From positions 1 to 64,000 of the forward strand of contig DATLLJ010000044.1 of assembly GCA_035537875.1 (NCBI GenBank): a DNA stretch of 64,000 bases, given 5' to 3'. Shown here piece after piece: positions 44,786 to 54,460 of this stretch (the first letter of the stretch is position 1; each line of letters opens with the position of its first letter). The notes under the pieces were generated by a model, which worked only from the letters and a program-made list of their open reading frames with translations, searched no databases and was not told where the DNA came from. The DNA is from DATLLJ01 sp035537875. GTDB lineage: Bacteria > Acidobacteriota > Vicinamibacteria > Vicinamibacterales > CAVVIG01. The translations under genes and the position numbers were made by a program.

Positions 44786-44850
44786 GCCACGAAGGCACGG
44801 AATCACGAAAGAACAAGCGATTGCTTTCCGTGTTCTCGTGATTTCGTGGC
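44786..44850. repeat. Inverted word-repeat after the flippase-like gene
   Basis: The left part contains GCCACGAAGGCACGGAATCA and AAAGAACA; the right part contains the inverted words TGTTCTCGTGATTTCGTGGC. The two arms pair imperfectly. The position, 20 bases after the stop codon, would suit a transcription-end hairpin. It is the same style of word repeat as at other junctions, though a different word. Confidence 0.55.
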
Positions 44851-44959
44851 CGATCCAGCTGGCCGCTTCCAACGGACGGCCGGCGGCGGACCGGGTCTTC
44901 TGGATGGCCGAGGCGCGGCCTCGTCAGCGCTCACCCGTATGCTAGATTGTCCGCGGCAC

Positions 44960-47299
44960 ATGGTTTCCTACCGTCTGCTGCGCGCCGTAATCGTCGCGGG
45001 GCTTGCCGCGCTGCTGCTCTCCACGCACGTGTTCGTGGCCGTTGACCTGCTCAGGGTCAAGATCGTCGAAGCGCCGCAGAGGGCGACGGCCGGCGTCGTG
45101 AGCGTGACCACGACGGACTTCCCTCAAGTGAACGCCCTCAGCCCGCCCTTCGCGCTCATCGCTCGAATCAACCATCAATCCGCTGAGACAGGGCGGTTCG
45201 TCATCACGGCTGACGGGGCCGCCGTCTGCGAGCGCCGCGTCGCCGGAGGTCGTTCCCGGCGGATCGACTGCCCCCTCACGACGATGTGGAACCCGGCGGC
45301 GGAGCATCTGGTGACGATTACAGGTCCATCTACGGACTGGACCCTGGACTACCTGGAATTGGCGACGCATCACGGGAACACCAGCGGCGCTCACTACCTG
45401 ATCATCCTTCCCTGGGCTTCCGGCCGTTACGCCCGCCCCGCTCCCGTTTGGATTGCCGCGACATGGCTCGTGCTCTCCCTCGTGCTGCTCACGCCGGCTC
45501 CTCAATTGCAGCCGCGCTGGATTCGGATCGTGTACAGGGCGATCGCTACGCTCGTGGTGACCGTGATGGCGGCGTGTCTCGTCTCCGACCGAGTGTCCGA
45601 CTATCGCGTGGTGATTTTCCGGGACTCGTTCGTCCTCTGGATAGTTCTACTGTTGACGCCGCGTTTGTGGATGGCGGGCCGGTGGCTGGCGCATGCGGTG
45701 AAACGATCGACGGATCGGCTGGTGGCCTTGGGCGAGCAAGCAGGGCTGCCGGCCCTGGCACCGCTGCTCGTTCCCTTCACCGTTGCCGCTGTCGTGGTCG
45801 CGACCGTCACGCTTGGAATGCTGAAGGGTGCGTTCTACGCCGGGGGAGCGGACGCGTATGGCTACGTGAGCCAGGCGCATTTCTGGGCGATCGGCACGCC
45901 GCGGGTCGAACAGCCGTTCGTGAAAGACATGAACTGGCCGTTTGCTGCTCAGGCGCTGGCGCCGCTCGGCTACAGCCCCACGCCGGAGAGAACGGCCATG
46001 GTGCCCATCTACTCGGCGGGCTACCCCCTGCTCATGGCCGTCTTCGAATGGCTCGGGGGACGCCAGGCCGTGTTCTATGTCGTGCCGCTCGTCGGCGGGC
46101 TCGCGGTCTGGGCCACCTACCTGATGGGAATTCGTGTTGGCGGACCCGCAATCGGGATCCCGTCGGCCGTCCTTCTGGCGACCAGCCCGGCGTTTCTTTT
46201 CCAGCTCATGTTCCCCATGAGTGATGTTCCCGTGACGGCGTGGTGGGCGCTCGCGCTGGCGCTGGTCGTGTCCGATCACAGAGGAGCCGTGTTCGCCGCG
46301 GGGCTGGCCGCCGGCGCCGCCATACTGACGAGGCCGAACCTCGTACTGCTGACGCCAGTCCCCGGTGCGCTGCTCCTCTGGCGCGCGGCGCGCGAGCGAA
46401 CGCTGTGGGGACCCGCCGTGCAACGTCTTGTTCTGTTTGCCGTCGGTGTAGTCGCCGGGTGCAGCGCCGTTGCGAGCATCAACGCCCGTTTCTTCGGATC
46501 ACCCTGGGTGTCCGGATATGGTTCGTTGGGCAGCGTGTTCGTGTCGCAGAATCTGCTGCCCAATCTTGCCCTGTACCCGCGGTGGTTGATTCAGACCGAG
46601 ACGCCGGTGATCTTTCTCGCGTTTCTTGCGCCGTTTCTCGTCAAGCCGGCGGATCGCGCCGTCGTCGTCATGTGGTCCGCTTTCATTGCCGCGGTTTTCG
46701 GTAGCTACGTTTTCTTCAGAGTATTCGACGGCTGGATCTGGCTTCGTTACCTCCTTCCGGCATTTCCGCCGCTTCTCGTGCTGATGAGCGTGGCCCTCAC
46801 TGCGCTGATGGCGCGTCTGCCAGGCCGCGCCCGCATGCTCGCGACGGTCGCGGTTGTCGGCGCGCTCTCCTGGCACGGCGTGAGGTTTGCGCTTGACGAG
46901 CAAGTCTTCGATTTCAGAACGGGCGAGCAGAAGGTCGTGGCCATCGGCGAGTACGTCGCGAGAGCGTTGCCCGAGCGTGCGGCGGTCATTTCCATGCATC
47001 ACAGCGGAAGTGTCCGCTACTACTCCGGGCGGCTCACAGTCCGCTACGATTACATCCCGGACGAACAGCTCGACTCCGTCGTCAACGAGCTTCGTCGTCT
47101 CGGTTATCACCCCTACTTCGTGCTGGAGGAGTGGGAAGAGCCGAACTTCCGGGCGCGATTCCATGAGCACAGCGCCCTGGCCGCTCTCGACTGGTCGCCG
47201 GTGGCATGGCTGGACCATTCCACAAGAGTCAGAATCTACGATCCCGCCGACCGGGACAAACCCCTCGACGAACGACACGCGAGCGTCGTCATTCGCTGA
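44960..47299 (+). CDS. Large integral membrane protein, GT-C glycosyltransferase-like
   Basis: A 779-residue polytopic protein. An N-terminal span is followed by an extracytoplasmic beta-rich domain of about 160 residues (VVSVTTTDFPQVN, RFVITADGAAVCERRV), then at least nine hydrophobic helices and a C-terminal soluble region. AGGADAYGYVSQAHFWAIG after a membrane helix carries the acidic residue of GT-C enzymes of the ArnT/PMT group (a D at a first extracytoplasmic loop). It may transfer sugar from a polyprenyl-phosphate donor. A TAGATT -10 lies 11 bases before the ATG at 44960; upstream starts (44846, 44939) are open but not favoured. The function is inferred. Confidence 0.72.
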   Translation: MVSYRLLRAVIVAGLAALLLSTHVFVAVDLLRVKIVEAPQRATAGVVSVTTTDFPQVNALSPPFALIARINHQSAETGRFVITADGAAVCERRVAGGRSRRIDCPLTTMWNPAAEHLVTITGPSTDWTLDYLELATHHGNTSGAHYLIILPWASGRYARPAPVWIAATWLVLSLVLLTPAPQLQPRWIRIVYRAIATLVVTVMAACLVSDRVSDYRVVIFRDSFVLWIVLLLTPRLWMAGRWLAHAVKRSTDRLVALGEQAGLPALAPLLVPFTVAAVVVATVTLGMLKGAFYAGGADAYGYVSQAHFWAIGTPRVEQPFVKDMNWPFAAQALAPLGYSPTPERTAMVPIYSAGYPLLMAVFEWLGGRQAVFYVVPLVGGLAVWATYLMGIRVGGPAIGIPSAVLLATSPAFLFQLMFPMSDVPVTAWWALALALVVSDHRGAVFAAGLAAGAAILTRPNLVLLTPVPGALLLWRAARERTLWGPAVQRLVLFAVGVVAGCSAVASINARFFGSPWVSGYGSLGSVFVSQNLLPNLALYPRWLIQTETPVIFLAFLAPFLVKPADRAVVVMWSAFIAAVFGSYVFFRVFDGWIWLRYLLPAFPPLLVLMSVALTALMARLPGRARMLATVAVVGALSWHGVRFALDEQVFDFRTGEQKVVAIGEYVARALPERAAVISMHHSGSVRYYSGRLTVRYDYIPDEQLDSVVNELRRLGYHPYFVLEEWEEPNFRARFHEHSALAALDWSPVAWLDHSTRVRIYDPADRDKPLDERHASVVIR

Positions 47300-47431
47300 T
47301 TCCTGCAGTGGGGCGGCTCGCAGGGCGTATCCAAAACGGGGTTGTGTTGAGGCACTGCGGCGCGAAGCCCTGCGCAGGTCAGCTGGTTCAGGGAGTTCAG
47401 GACCTGGACACCGCGTGACGCCTGGCTCGCG

Positions 47432-49051
47432 CTACTGGAATCCCACTATCTCGTACAGGTGCACATCGCCTTCAGTGTAGAGCGGCGTGAGGAAACGAGC
47501 GAACTCGCTGATGCGGGCGGCCGTGGCGGCGCGATCGTCGTCGCCGAACAACCCCATGTGGAACACCGCATACCGTGGCCGATGCGCGGCCAGCAGTTTG
47601 AAGGATTCCGCGCTCGGAAACATTCTCAGCACGGGTGCGCCTTCGCGGAAATCGGGTGGGATGTAATCGCTGTAGCCGTTGATGAGCGGCATCCAATGCG
47701 ACGTCGAATTCAGCATGTAACGAGCGTGTCCGAAGAGCTCTCGACCGCTCGAGAAGAACGGCAGCTCGATCACCGGCCCGGCCGGCAGCGTGGCCAGCAT
47801 CGTGTACGCAGCCGGGACCGGTGGAATCTGCCGGAATCGGAGCGGGAACGCGAGCTCGGCTGCGGTGGCCAGCGCCAGAGCGATGCCAACCACGGTCGGC
47901 CGCGACACCCGAGCCAGCAGCTCACGGACGGCGATGCCCGCCAGCACCGACAGCGCCAGGGTCACGACTATCCCGAAACGAGCGGGTGCTCGCATCAAAG
48001 TGAAGGGCGGGATCGTCTGGTAAAAGACGGTATACAGACCCGCGTTGGGCCCGAACGACGCCCAGCACATGATGGCGCCCAGGAGCCCGTAAAGGATGGC
48101 CGTCTCGCGCATGCGCCGATTGACCAACCCGAAGACCAGGCCCGTCCCGCCGCCAACCAGGGCGATGAAACCCGGGAACAGGACTTCGTTCCAGCGGCCA
48201 AGCAGCGGGAGCATCCAGCGATGGGCGAGAGCGGCGGAGGCGAAATAGGCCCGCCAGTCAGCCGAGTACCGACTGGCCTCATCGAGTGCGCGCTCGAACC
48301 CCGTCGTCCGTTGCAGCTGTGCATACGGCACGAGCACGGGCAGCGCGGCGACGACCGCAACGACCGCTGCCACGGCGAGGGCCCTCCAGTATGGCAGGTT
48401 GGTCCACCAGATCCGCGTCGCGGCCACGACCAGCGCCGCAAATGGAATCATGAGCATGACGAACACCGCGTAGTAGCCGCACAAAGCTACCTGTCCGGCC
48501 ATGACCAGGCCCAGCACGGTGGCGCGACCAAGCGTGGGCCGGTCGGCAAGGCGGTGAAAGGCCAGCAGGCTGAACGGTAAGCCTGCCGTCATCAGCAGCT
48601 GCATCTGCGGCGTGTGCCCGAAGACGTAGGCGCAGAACCCGAACGCCAGACCCGACACGGCGGCGGCGCGACGATCCTCGACCAGATGGCGCACCAGGTA
48701 GTAGGTGCCAGTCGCGCTCAGGACCATCGACAACAGGAACATGAAGTTGAACGCGAAATACGGATTGCGCGTAGCCCAGTAAGCCGGAATGGCCAGCGCG
48801 CCGGCACCGAGGTTCGTTTCCGAATACACCAGCGTTCCCTTGTGGGGAAAGAAGATGTTCGCGTCCAGGACGTGCGCCGGATCGACGATCAGCGTGCGGG
48901 CGACCCACGCCACGTTCCAGATACCAAACGCACCGTCGAAGTTGTCGATGCGGCCGACGTACGTCATTTGGGTGGCGAACGGGAACGTGAGCGCGACGGC
49001 CGCGACCGTCGCTGTTGCGACCACGGCAACCACTTCGCGTCCGCCGCTCAT
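47432..49051 (-). CDS. Integral membrane protein, GT-C-like, unknown substrate
   Basis: A 539-residue protein with about 11 hydrophobic segments and a soluble C-terminal domain from about 430 (LPAGPVIELPFFSSGRELFGHAR, in part; HWMPLINGYSDYIPPDFREGAP). Near the N terminus a charged loop reads GRIDNFDGAFGIWNVAW, giving acidic residues after the first span as in GT-C proteins. The C-terminal RYAVFHMGLFGDDD and YEIVGFQ are of unknown role. I cannot name a family. Its start overlaps the stop of the next membrane protein as ATGA; the open frame to 49942 is a shadow. It is the last gene of a three-gene operon with a GT4 enzyme. Confidence 0.75.
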   Translation of the reverse strand: MSGGREVVAVVATATVAAVALTFPFATQMTYVGRIDNFDGAFGIWNVAWVARTLIVDPAHVLDANIFFPHKGTLVYSETNLGAGALAIPAYWATRNPYFAFNFMFLLSMVLSATGTYYLVRHLVEDRRAAAVSGLAFGFCAYVFGHTPQMQLLMTAGLPFSLLAFHRLADRPTLGRATVLGLVMAGQVALCGYYAVFVMLMIPFAALVVAATRIWWTNLPYWRALAVAAVVAVVAALPVLVPYAQLQRTTGFERALDEASRYSADWRAYFASAALAHRWMLPLLGRWNEVLFPGFIALVGGGTGLVFGLVNRRMRETAILYGLLGAIMCWASFGPNAGLYTVFYQTIPPFTLMRAPARFGIVVTLALSVLAGIAVRELLARVSRPTVVGIALALATAAELAFPLRFRQIPPVPAAYTMLATLPAGPVIELPFFSSGRELFGHARYMLNSTSHWMPLINGYSDYIPPDFREGAPVLRMFPSAESFKLLAAHRPRYAVFHMGLFGDDDRAATAARISEFARFLTPLYTEGDVHLYEIVGFQ

Positions 49052-50949
49052 CGGACGTTGGCGGTGGCGGGGACGGCAACGAAACGCAGGGCTGCCCCGA
49101 GGTTGCGGTAGTCGCGGGGGCCCGCGGGATCGCGGAGCGCCGGGATGAACCCTTCGGAGGATGAGGCAGACAGCAGGTAGGCCCAGCTCTCCCCGTACCG
49201 TTCGTACAACACTCCTGAGGCGCGGACCTTGAAGGTCGAAACCCTTCCGGGCACCAGCGGAACGACCACCGGCTCGGCGCCCATCGAGACCGTCAGCACC
49301 GTAGCCACCGGCGACTCCGCATCGATGGAGAGATATTCGATGCGGCCGTTCGTGCGCACGATGACGTCGGTGCGACGCCCACCGGCAACCCACATCCCAG
49401 GTGGCTCGGGCGGGAACGAGTTCTGATCCAGGAAGAACAGCTGCATCGTCGGGTCGTGACCATAGGGAATGCGGGCGCGAGTCGGCCCGGCCAACATGAT
49501 CGGCAGGTCCGTCGTCATGGTCAATTCGACAGGCAGGCGGCGGGCGGCCCCGCGCTCCGTGATCAGATAGGGGTACTTGGCGGCGATAAACGGGTTGAGC
49601 AGCACTTTCGCCGTGAACAGTGCGCCCCCTGTCCATGCCAGGAGCCCGGTCCAGGCGATGTTCCCGGGCGGCATCAGGAACAGGAGCGTCGGATAAATGC
49701 CGAGCAGGTAGCGGTTGCCGGTGGGGCCCCCGCCTCCGCTCCAGGTGAAGGGCCAGAGCAGCAGCATGAAGACCACGGAACCGGAGAAGACGGCGAATGT
49801 CCAGACGCGCCACGGGTCGCGCCGCGCTCTCGACAGGAGAAATGCGGCGATCACGACAAAGCCCGGGAAGAAGTACGGAATGAACCCGAAGTGACGGCCC
49901 AGCACGAAATACTTGACGTTTACCGCGAAGCGCGTCGCCCACTCTCCGCCCAGAAAGACTTCAGCCTGCACGCTGCCGTCGGTCATCACCTGGCCCGCCT
50001 GCCTGTTCCAGACATCGCCCGAGCCGTCGAAGGGAAACGAACCGTAGAAGGCTTGGCGATCGCCTCCCTGATAGTTGAACTCCCCGGTGACGGCAGCGGT
50101 GAACGCGAAGCCAAGGGCCGCGACGGCGACGGCCGTCGCCCCGATCGCGAGACCACGCGTCCATTCGCGACGCCACCAGGCCGTGAGCACCAGCGGAGCT
50201 ACCATCAGGCCGTTGGGAAGCGGCTTCGAGTACGTCGCCAGCCCGAGCAATCCGGCCGCGACGATCTGCGGCCAGAGTCCAGACAGACGCCTCTCGGGCG
50301 ACACGTGATGGTAAGACCACAGGAAGTAGGCCACGGTCATCAGCGTGACGTTCAGAATCTCCGGCATCCAGAAGACGAGGTAGACCGGCAAGGCGGACGC
50401 GCCAAAGAAGGCCGTCGCCAGGAGCGCAGCTCCAGCGGCGGACGAGCGCGCCACGAGAAAGAGATAGGCGCAGCAGATGGCAATGGCGAGGAGGACGACG
50501 TTCAGCAGGAGCAAGCCGTTCAGTCCGAAGAATCGGACGAACGGCGCGGCGACAATCGGATAGATGATGGCCTTGCCGAAATAGAGGCGGTCCGAACGGG
50601 GATCGGGGCCCTTGACGAGGTGGACGAAAGGAAACTGGCCGCTCGCACCGACGCGAAGCGTCTTGCCTCGCTTGAGGAAGATGCCTTCAGGCCCCCGGTG
50701 ATAAAGACCTTCAAACCGCTCGAGGTCGCGCCGTTCGAAGCTGAGGTTCCCATCGAAGGCCGCGCTCAACGCCGCCGCCGTATACACCGCATCGTCGCCT
50801 TTGATCTCGCCCCCTACGCCGGGCGCGACGTGAATGGGATCGGTCGTGAGCGCGAACGCGACGCCGATCACGAAGAGGACGAACCCGGCGGCCGCGACGC
50901 CACGGTGACGACCCGGAGCGCCGAGGCCGGCCTCCTCCGTTCGAATCAC
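49048..50949 (-). CDS. Integral membrane protein, GT-C-like
   Basis: A 633-residue protein starting at GTG. A first span (GFVLFVIGVAFALTTD) is followed by a periplasmic loop with GGEIKGDDAVYTAAALS, whose Asp pair suits a GT-C active site, then about nine helices and a beta-rich C-terminal region (RIEYLSIDAESPVATVLTVS, GEPVVVPLVPGRVSTFKV-like). The loop segment LYHRGPEGIFLKRGKTLRVGASGQ is unlike standard families. It overlaps both neighbours (GTGA and ATGA). It probably works with them on an exported glycan; the substrate is unknown. Confidence 0.72.
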   Translation of the reverse strand: MIRTEEAGLGAPGRHRGVAAAGFVLFVIGVAFALTTDPIHVAPGVGGEIKGDDAVYTAAALSAAFDGNLSFERRDLERFEGLYHRGPEGIFLKRGKTLRVGASGQFPFVHLVKGPDPRSDRLYFGKAIIYPIVAAPFVRFFGLNGLLLLNVVLLAIAICCAYLFLVARSSAAGAALLATAFFGASALPVYLVFWMPEILNVTLMTVAYFLWSYHHVSPERRLSGLWPQIVAAGLLGLATYSKPLPNGLMVAPLVLTAWWRREWTRGLAIGATAVAVAALGFAFTAAVTGEFNYQGGDRQAFYGSFPFDGSGDVWNRQAGQVMTDGSVQAEVFLGGEWATRFAVNVKYFVLGRHFGFIPYFFPGFVVIAAFLLSRARRDPWRVWTFAVFSGSVVFMLLLWPFTWSGGGGPTGNRYLLGIYPTLLFLMPPGNIAWTGLLAWTGGALFTAKVLLNPFIAAKYPYLITERGAARRLPVELTMTTDLPIMLAGPTRARIPYGHDPTMQLFFLDQNSFPPEPPGMWVAGGRRTDVIVRTNGRIEYLSIDAESPVATVLTVSMGAEPVVVPLVPGRVSTFKVRASGVLYERYGESWAYLLSASSSEGFIPALRDPAGPRDYRNLGAALRFVAVPATANVR

Positions 50950-52145
50950 GCCGAGGCTCTCGAGGTGAGGAAGGACAGGTCGGCCGCGAGCACGCCGCGG
51001 CGGCGTGTGGCTCGAGAGGTCTCGTGGAGAAGCGTGTAGAGGCGTTCCATTTTCCGAACGAACAGGGCGATATCGTACTGCTGCCCGGTCTGCCTCGCCT
51101 GGGCGCCCAGCCGCTCGCGAAGGGCTGGATCGTCCAGGGCGCGAACGATCGCCTCCGCCAGTCGCGCGGCGTTGCGCTTCGGCACGATCAACGCGTCGCG
51201 GCCGTCTTTCAGGACGTCCAGCAGCCCATCCGCGTCGGTCGCCACGACCGGTTTGCCCATGGCGAGCGTCTCGAACACCGTCAAGGGTGTGCCCTCCCAG
51301 AGCGAAGGAAACACCACCAGGTCGAACGCCGAGAGCGTGCCGGCCACATCGCGACGGAAGCCGGCGAAGACGAACTTGTCGGCCAACCCGAGCGCGGAGG
51401 CCTGCGCCTGCAGGTCGGAGAGCAGCGGCCCCTCGCCCACCAGGAAGAATCGCGCGGCGGGACGTTCCCGCACCACCTGGGCGGCCGCTTCCACGAGGTA
51501 CGAATTCCCTTTCGATTCGTGCAGGCGGGTCACGGTGCCGACGGCCATTTCTCCGGGGGCAATCCCGAGTTCATGTCTGGCGGCGGCGATCTCGCCTGCC
51601 GAGCGCTCACGGCTGAACTCCTCGAGCGGCACTCCGAGGTAGACCACCTTCACCTTTGCTGTCGGGATCTCGCGGGCCTTGATCACGAAGTCAGCCGTGC
51701 TCTTCGAGACGGCAAGGGCGATGTCCGTGGCCGGTTCGAGACACCAGTCGGCGATCTTCTGGTACCACGGCGTGTCGGTGAGGTTGGCGTGCTCGTGAAC
51801 AATCGTCGGAATCCGACGGAGTGCCCCGACGGCCCGCCCGAAGGTGGTCGCGCCGTATCCGTGGAGATGCAGCACATCGACCTGTTTTTCGTCGACGATA
51901 CGAAGCAACGCCGGCAATGTCCGTGGATCGAACTTCGACCGCTCGAGGTACGTGATATCCACGCCCAGGGCGTCGAGCGTTTCTTCGGAGAGATCTTTCC
52001 TTCGCAGGCTCACCAGAGACACCCGAAACCGGTCGCGGTCGAAGCGCGGAATCATCCACGCGAACAGCCGTTTGACGCCGTGCATGCGGGACCCCTCCCA
52101 GCCGAGGTGATCGCAGACCTGGAGGACGTTCAACGGTCTGTTCAT
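50946..52145 (-). CDS. GT4-family glycosyltransferase
   Basis: A 399-residue GT-B enzyme. QVCDHLGWEGSRMHGVKRLF begins the acceptor domain; DVLHLHGYGATTFGRAVG follows. The donor domain holds VGTVTRLHESKGNSYLVEAA, FFLVGEGPLLSDLQAQ and the E-x7-E motif in FPSLWEGTPLTVFETLAMGKPVVAT. It should use a nucleotide sugar to extend a lipid-linked glycan. The start is ATG 52145; a GTG nine bases earlier is also open. A -10-like TATACT (minus strand, 52206-52211) gives a leader of about 55 bases. It heads a three-gene operon. Confidence 0.9.
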   Translation of the reverse strand: MNRPLNVLQVCDHLGWEGSRMHGVKRLFAWMIPRFDRDRFRVSLVSLRRKDLSEETLDALGVDITYLERSKFDPRTLPALLRIVDEKQVDVLHLHGYGATTFGRAVGALRRIPTIVHEHANLTDTPWYQKIADWCLEPATDIALAVSKSTADFVIKAREIPTAKVKVVYLGVPLEEFSRERSAGEIAAARHELGIAPGEMAVGTVTRLHESKGNSYLVEAAAQVVRERPAARFFLVGEGPLLSDLQAQASALGLADKFVFAGFRRDVAGTLSAFDLVVFPSLWEGTPLTVFETLAMGKPVVATDADGLLDVLKDGRDALIVPKRNAARLAEAIVRALDDPALRERLGAQARQTGQQYDIALFVRKMERLYTLLHETSRATRRRGVLAADLSFLTSRASA

Positions 52146-52205
52146 TAAGGGCACATCGGGCGTCTAAACGCTGAGCTTCGGGGAATCACCAGCGAATGGA
52201 GAGAC

Positions 52206-52211
52206 AGTATA
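52206..52211 (-). promoter_or_regulatory. -10 box of the GT4 operon
   Basis: The minus strand reads TATACT, about 60 bases before the ATG at 52145, and lies next to the plus-strand promoter at 52221. No clear -35 is seen. Confidence 0.4.
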
Positions 52212-52220
52212 AACGCATGC

Positions 52221-52249
52221 TTGACAGATAGATCCGACGTTTCTACTAT
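52221..52249 (+). promoter_or_regulatory. Near-consensus sigma-70 promoter of the lipoprotein gene
   Basis: A perfect -35 TTGACA (52221-52226) is followed after exactly 17 bases by TACTAT (52244-52249). It is the best vegetative promoter in the window. It predicts a 5' leader of about 130 bases before the ATG at 52389. Confidence 0.75.
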
Positions 52250-52388
52250 AGAGCCCGCTCCTACCTACGCGGCAGGCCCCCCAGCCCTCCGCACAACGAC
52301 GCGATTCGATAAAGCTCTCTGGCGGTGGTGTCGATACCCAGTACACACGCCCAGAATTCCATAAAGAAGGGTCCTGCAGGTCGTCGGT

Positions 52389-53516
52389 ATGAATCACTGG
52401 TTGACCAAGGTTGCGGTGCTGTCGCTCGTCGCGTCGGCGCTCTCCTGCACCTCGAAAAGCTCAAACCCCCTCAGCCCGGTCGTGGCCGGTCCCATAGAGG
52501 GCGTGGGGATCACCGCGCCATCCGTCATGCAGCCTGGGGTGGACGCGATGATTGACACGACGTCGCAGCCGATCGTCCTCAAAGTGGGAAATGCGGCGAC
52601 CAATGGCGTACGACCGCTCAGCGTCCGTTTCGAGGTCGCCACCGATCCCGGCTTCACGAACCAGGTATTTGCCCGCGTCGTTCCGCAGGACGGCAGCGGC
52701 CAGACCAGCGTGCAGTTACCCAATGCCCTGGCGCCCGAGCGCAAGTATTTCTGGCACGCGCGCGCCGAGGATGGAGCCAATGCCGGCCCGTTCGGCGCGA
52801 CGAGCGCCTTCAGCATCTTCACGCCGGTCGTTTTCGGTCCGCCTATCTTGCTCGCCCCCATCAACAACGTCCTGACGACCAGTCAGCAGCCACGTTTTGT
52901 GATTGGCAACGCCCCGCGCACCGGGCCGGCCGGGTTCGTGGCGTATTACCTCGAGATTTCGAACTCGAAAGCTCAGGTGGTGGCCGGCTATCAGTTCCCC
53001 GAAACCCCCGGGCAGACCGAACTCGTCGCCCCCACCTCATTGCCGGCCGGCCAGTATTTCTGGATAGCGCGCGCCTACGATCCAGGCTTCGCCGGGCCCT
53101 TCTCGGTCGTGCAGTCGTTCGTGACGCCCCCCAGCCCGGGTAGCGGCGGTGGTGGCGGCGGCGGTGTCGGCAACCCGAGCGGGAGATGGGAGGACTGCGG
53201 CTCGACGCCCGGCTACGCGGTTGTCCTCTGTGTTTATCAGGCCATCAATCCTGCAAAGACAGAGGCCGGCATCTTCGAAATGACCAAGCGTGTGGCCTGG
53301 CTGCTTCGAGGAAGCGGCTTCGGGCTGCTGAGAAAAGACGGCGGCGACAACATCACGACGTGGAACGGGATCAGCTTCGCCGTGGCCCGCATCGTCCTGC
53401 CCGACGGTCATCTGTACAAGCTCTTGTCCGACGTGCCGAACGGCAACCCTCAGTGGGTCGACGAGGGTATCGAGCCACATCTGGCGTCGTTGTGGATAGC
53501 GCCGATGCAGCCGTAG
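52389..53516 (+). CDS. Secreted lipoprotein with fibronectin-III-like repeats
   Basis: A 375-residue protein with a signal peptide ending in the lipobox ASALSC (C20), so it is lipid-anchored. Two beta-sandwich repeats are recognisable: LSVRFEVATDPGFTNQVF with YFWHARAEDGANAGPFG, and VAYYLEISNSKAQVV with YFWIARAYDPGFAGPF. A GSGGGGGGGVGN linker leads to a C-terminal domain with two cysteines (WEDCGSTPGYAVVLCVYQAI) and EGIEPHLASLWIAPMQP. The role may be surface binding. It has a paralogue at 54461 that shares the N-terminal layout (lipobox, Pro/Gly linker, Fn3-like part). Confidence 0.8.
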   Translation: MNHWLTKVAVLSLVASALSCTSKSSNPLSPVVAGPIEGVGITAPSVMQPGVDAMIDTTSQPIVLKVGNAATNGVRPLSVRFEVATDPGFTNQVFARVVPQDGSGQTSVQLPNALAPERKYFWHARAEDGANAGPFGATSAFSIFTPVVFGPPILLAPINNVLTTSQQPRFVIGNAPRTGPAGFVAYYLEISNSKAQVVAGYQFPETPGQTELVAPTSLPAGQYFWIARAYDPGFAGPFSVVQSFVTPPSPGSGGGGGGGVGNPSGRWEDCGSTPGYAVVLCVYQAINPAKTEAGIFEMTKRVAWLLRGSGFGLLRKDGGDNITTWNGISFAVARIVLPDGHLYKLLSDVPNGNPQWVDEGIEPHLASLWIAPMQP

Positions 53517-53553
53517 CGGAACGGCGGGGAGCGCGAGCGTGGTATGTGAATAT

Positions 53554-54279
53554 CTAGAAGCGCAGCCGGATGCCGCCGGCCAATTCGACGCCACCGACCG
53601 TGAGACTCTCGATCGAGGGCAGGTCGACCGAGCCACCGAGGTAACGGACGAATGCGCCAACCCGGTAACGATTGTTCACTCGATAGGCGAAATCGACGCC
53701 GACGTTGCCACCCGCCCCTGTTCCCGACTCGGAGATCACGAGCGGAAGGGCGCTCGCATCGGGTGTCACCGATGGCAGCTCCTGGCTTACGTGGATGATT
53801 GACGGGCCGCCAAAGATGGAGATGTCGACGCGGTCGTTGATCGGCTGCAGCCACACTGCCTGGAAGTTGGTGGCGACGTTGGATTGGGAGAGGTCGCCGA
53901 AGGCCGAGGGGTCGAACTCTTTCAGGGTCGGCTTGCCAACCGAGACCGGATCAGGAATCGCGGCGACGGCGGCGGCTTCCCCGCTGCCGTTGAAGGTCGA
54001 GATGCCGATGGCGCCCGAGAGATTGCGCCAGAAACGGTAGCCGCCGCTCGCGTCGAACACGAATCCGCCTCCGATCGTCTGGTTGGCGGTCACGGTGCCG
54101 GTTTCAGCGTAGAGCTCAAATGTCGTCACCGGGGAGAATTCATGCGATTGAAACTGTCCGCCCACGCTGATGTTCAGGTGGTACGGAGTCTCGCGTTGCG
54201 CGGTCTGTGCCTGCACGGTCAGCGCGGTGCTCAGGGCGAGTGCTCCGCTCATCGCGATGATGGTCGTCGTGTTCTTCAT
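53554..54279 (-). CDS. Small outer-membrane beta-barrel protein
   Basis: A 241-residue exported protein with signal peptide (MSGALALSTALTVQAQ) and a strong ribosome binding site AGGAGATCGG. The mature part is an alternating strand series (YHLNISVGGQFQSHEFSP, GGGFVFDASGGYRFWRNLSGAIGIS in part, RVDISIFGGPSIIHVSQE, NVGVDFAYRVNNRYRVGAFVRYLGG in part) and ends AGGIRLRF with a terminal phenylalanine, the usual Bam-recognition end. It resembles OmpW/OmpX-like eight-strand barrels. Function is unknown. It lies between two related lipoproteins and is convergent with the first. Confidence 0.78.
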   Translation of the reverse strand: MKNTTTIIAMSGALALSTALTVQAQTAQRETPYHLNISVGGQFQSHEFSPVTTFELYAETGTVTANQTIGGGFVFDASGGYRFWRNLSGAIGISTFNGSGEAAAVAAIPDPVSVGKPTLKEFDPSAFGDLSQSNVATNFQAVWLQPINDRVDISIFGGPSIIHVSQELPSVTPDASALPLVISESGTGAGGNVGVDFAYRVNNRYRVGAFVRYLGGSVDLPSIESLTVGGVELAGGIRLRF

Positions 54280-54353
54280 CCGATCTCCTCTTGTCGGCAG
54301 CGGTGATGTCAGCGCCGCAACATCGTAGCATGGTCGACCTCATCAGTTTTCTG

Positions 54354-54381
54354 TTGAGCTGTGGAATTTCTTCACTATGGT
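54354..54381 (+). promoter_or_regulatory. Promoter of the second lipoprotein gene
   Basis: TTGAGC (54354-54359) and TATGGT (54376-54381) are separated by 16 bases, a plausible sigma-70 promoter. It gives a leader of about 75 bases before ATG 54461 and lies downstream of an upstream in-frame ATG at 54377, which argues against that ATG as the start. Confidence 0.5.
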
Positions 54382-54460
54382 GTTCTCTATGAAAAGCGAT
54401 TCCGATAAAATACGCAGCCGCTACCCCTCAGGTTCCATTCCTTCGTTACTGGAGCATTTG

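Noticed and set aside
49456..51039. A 527-codon plus-strand frame opposite the membrane-protein gene
   Set aside because: Low-complexity Arg/Glu-rich translation and no start signal; the minus strand has a convincing polytopic protein.
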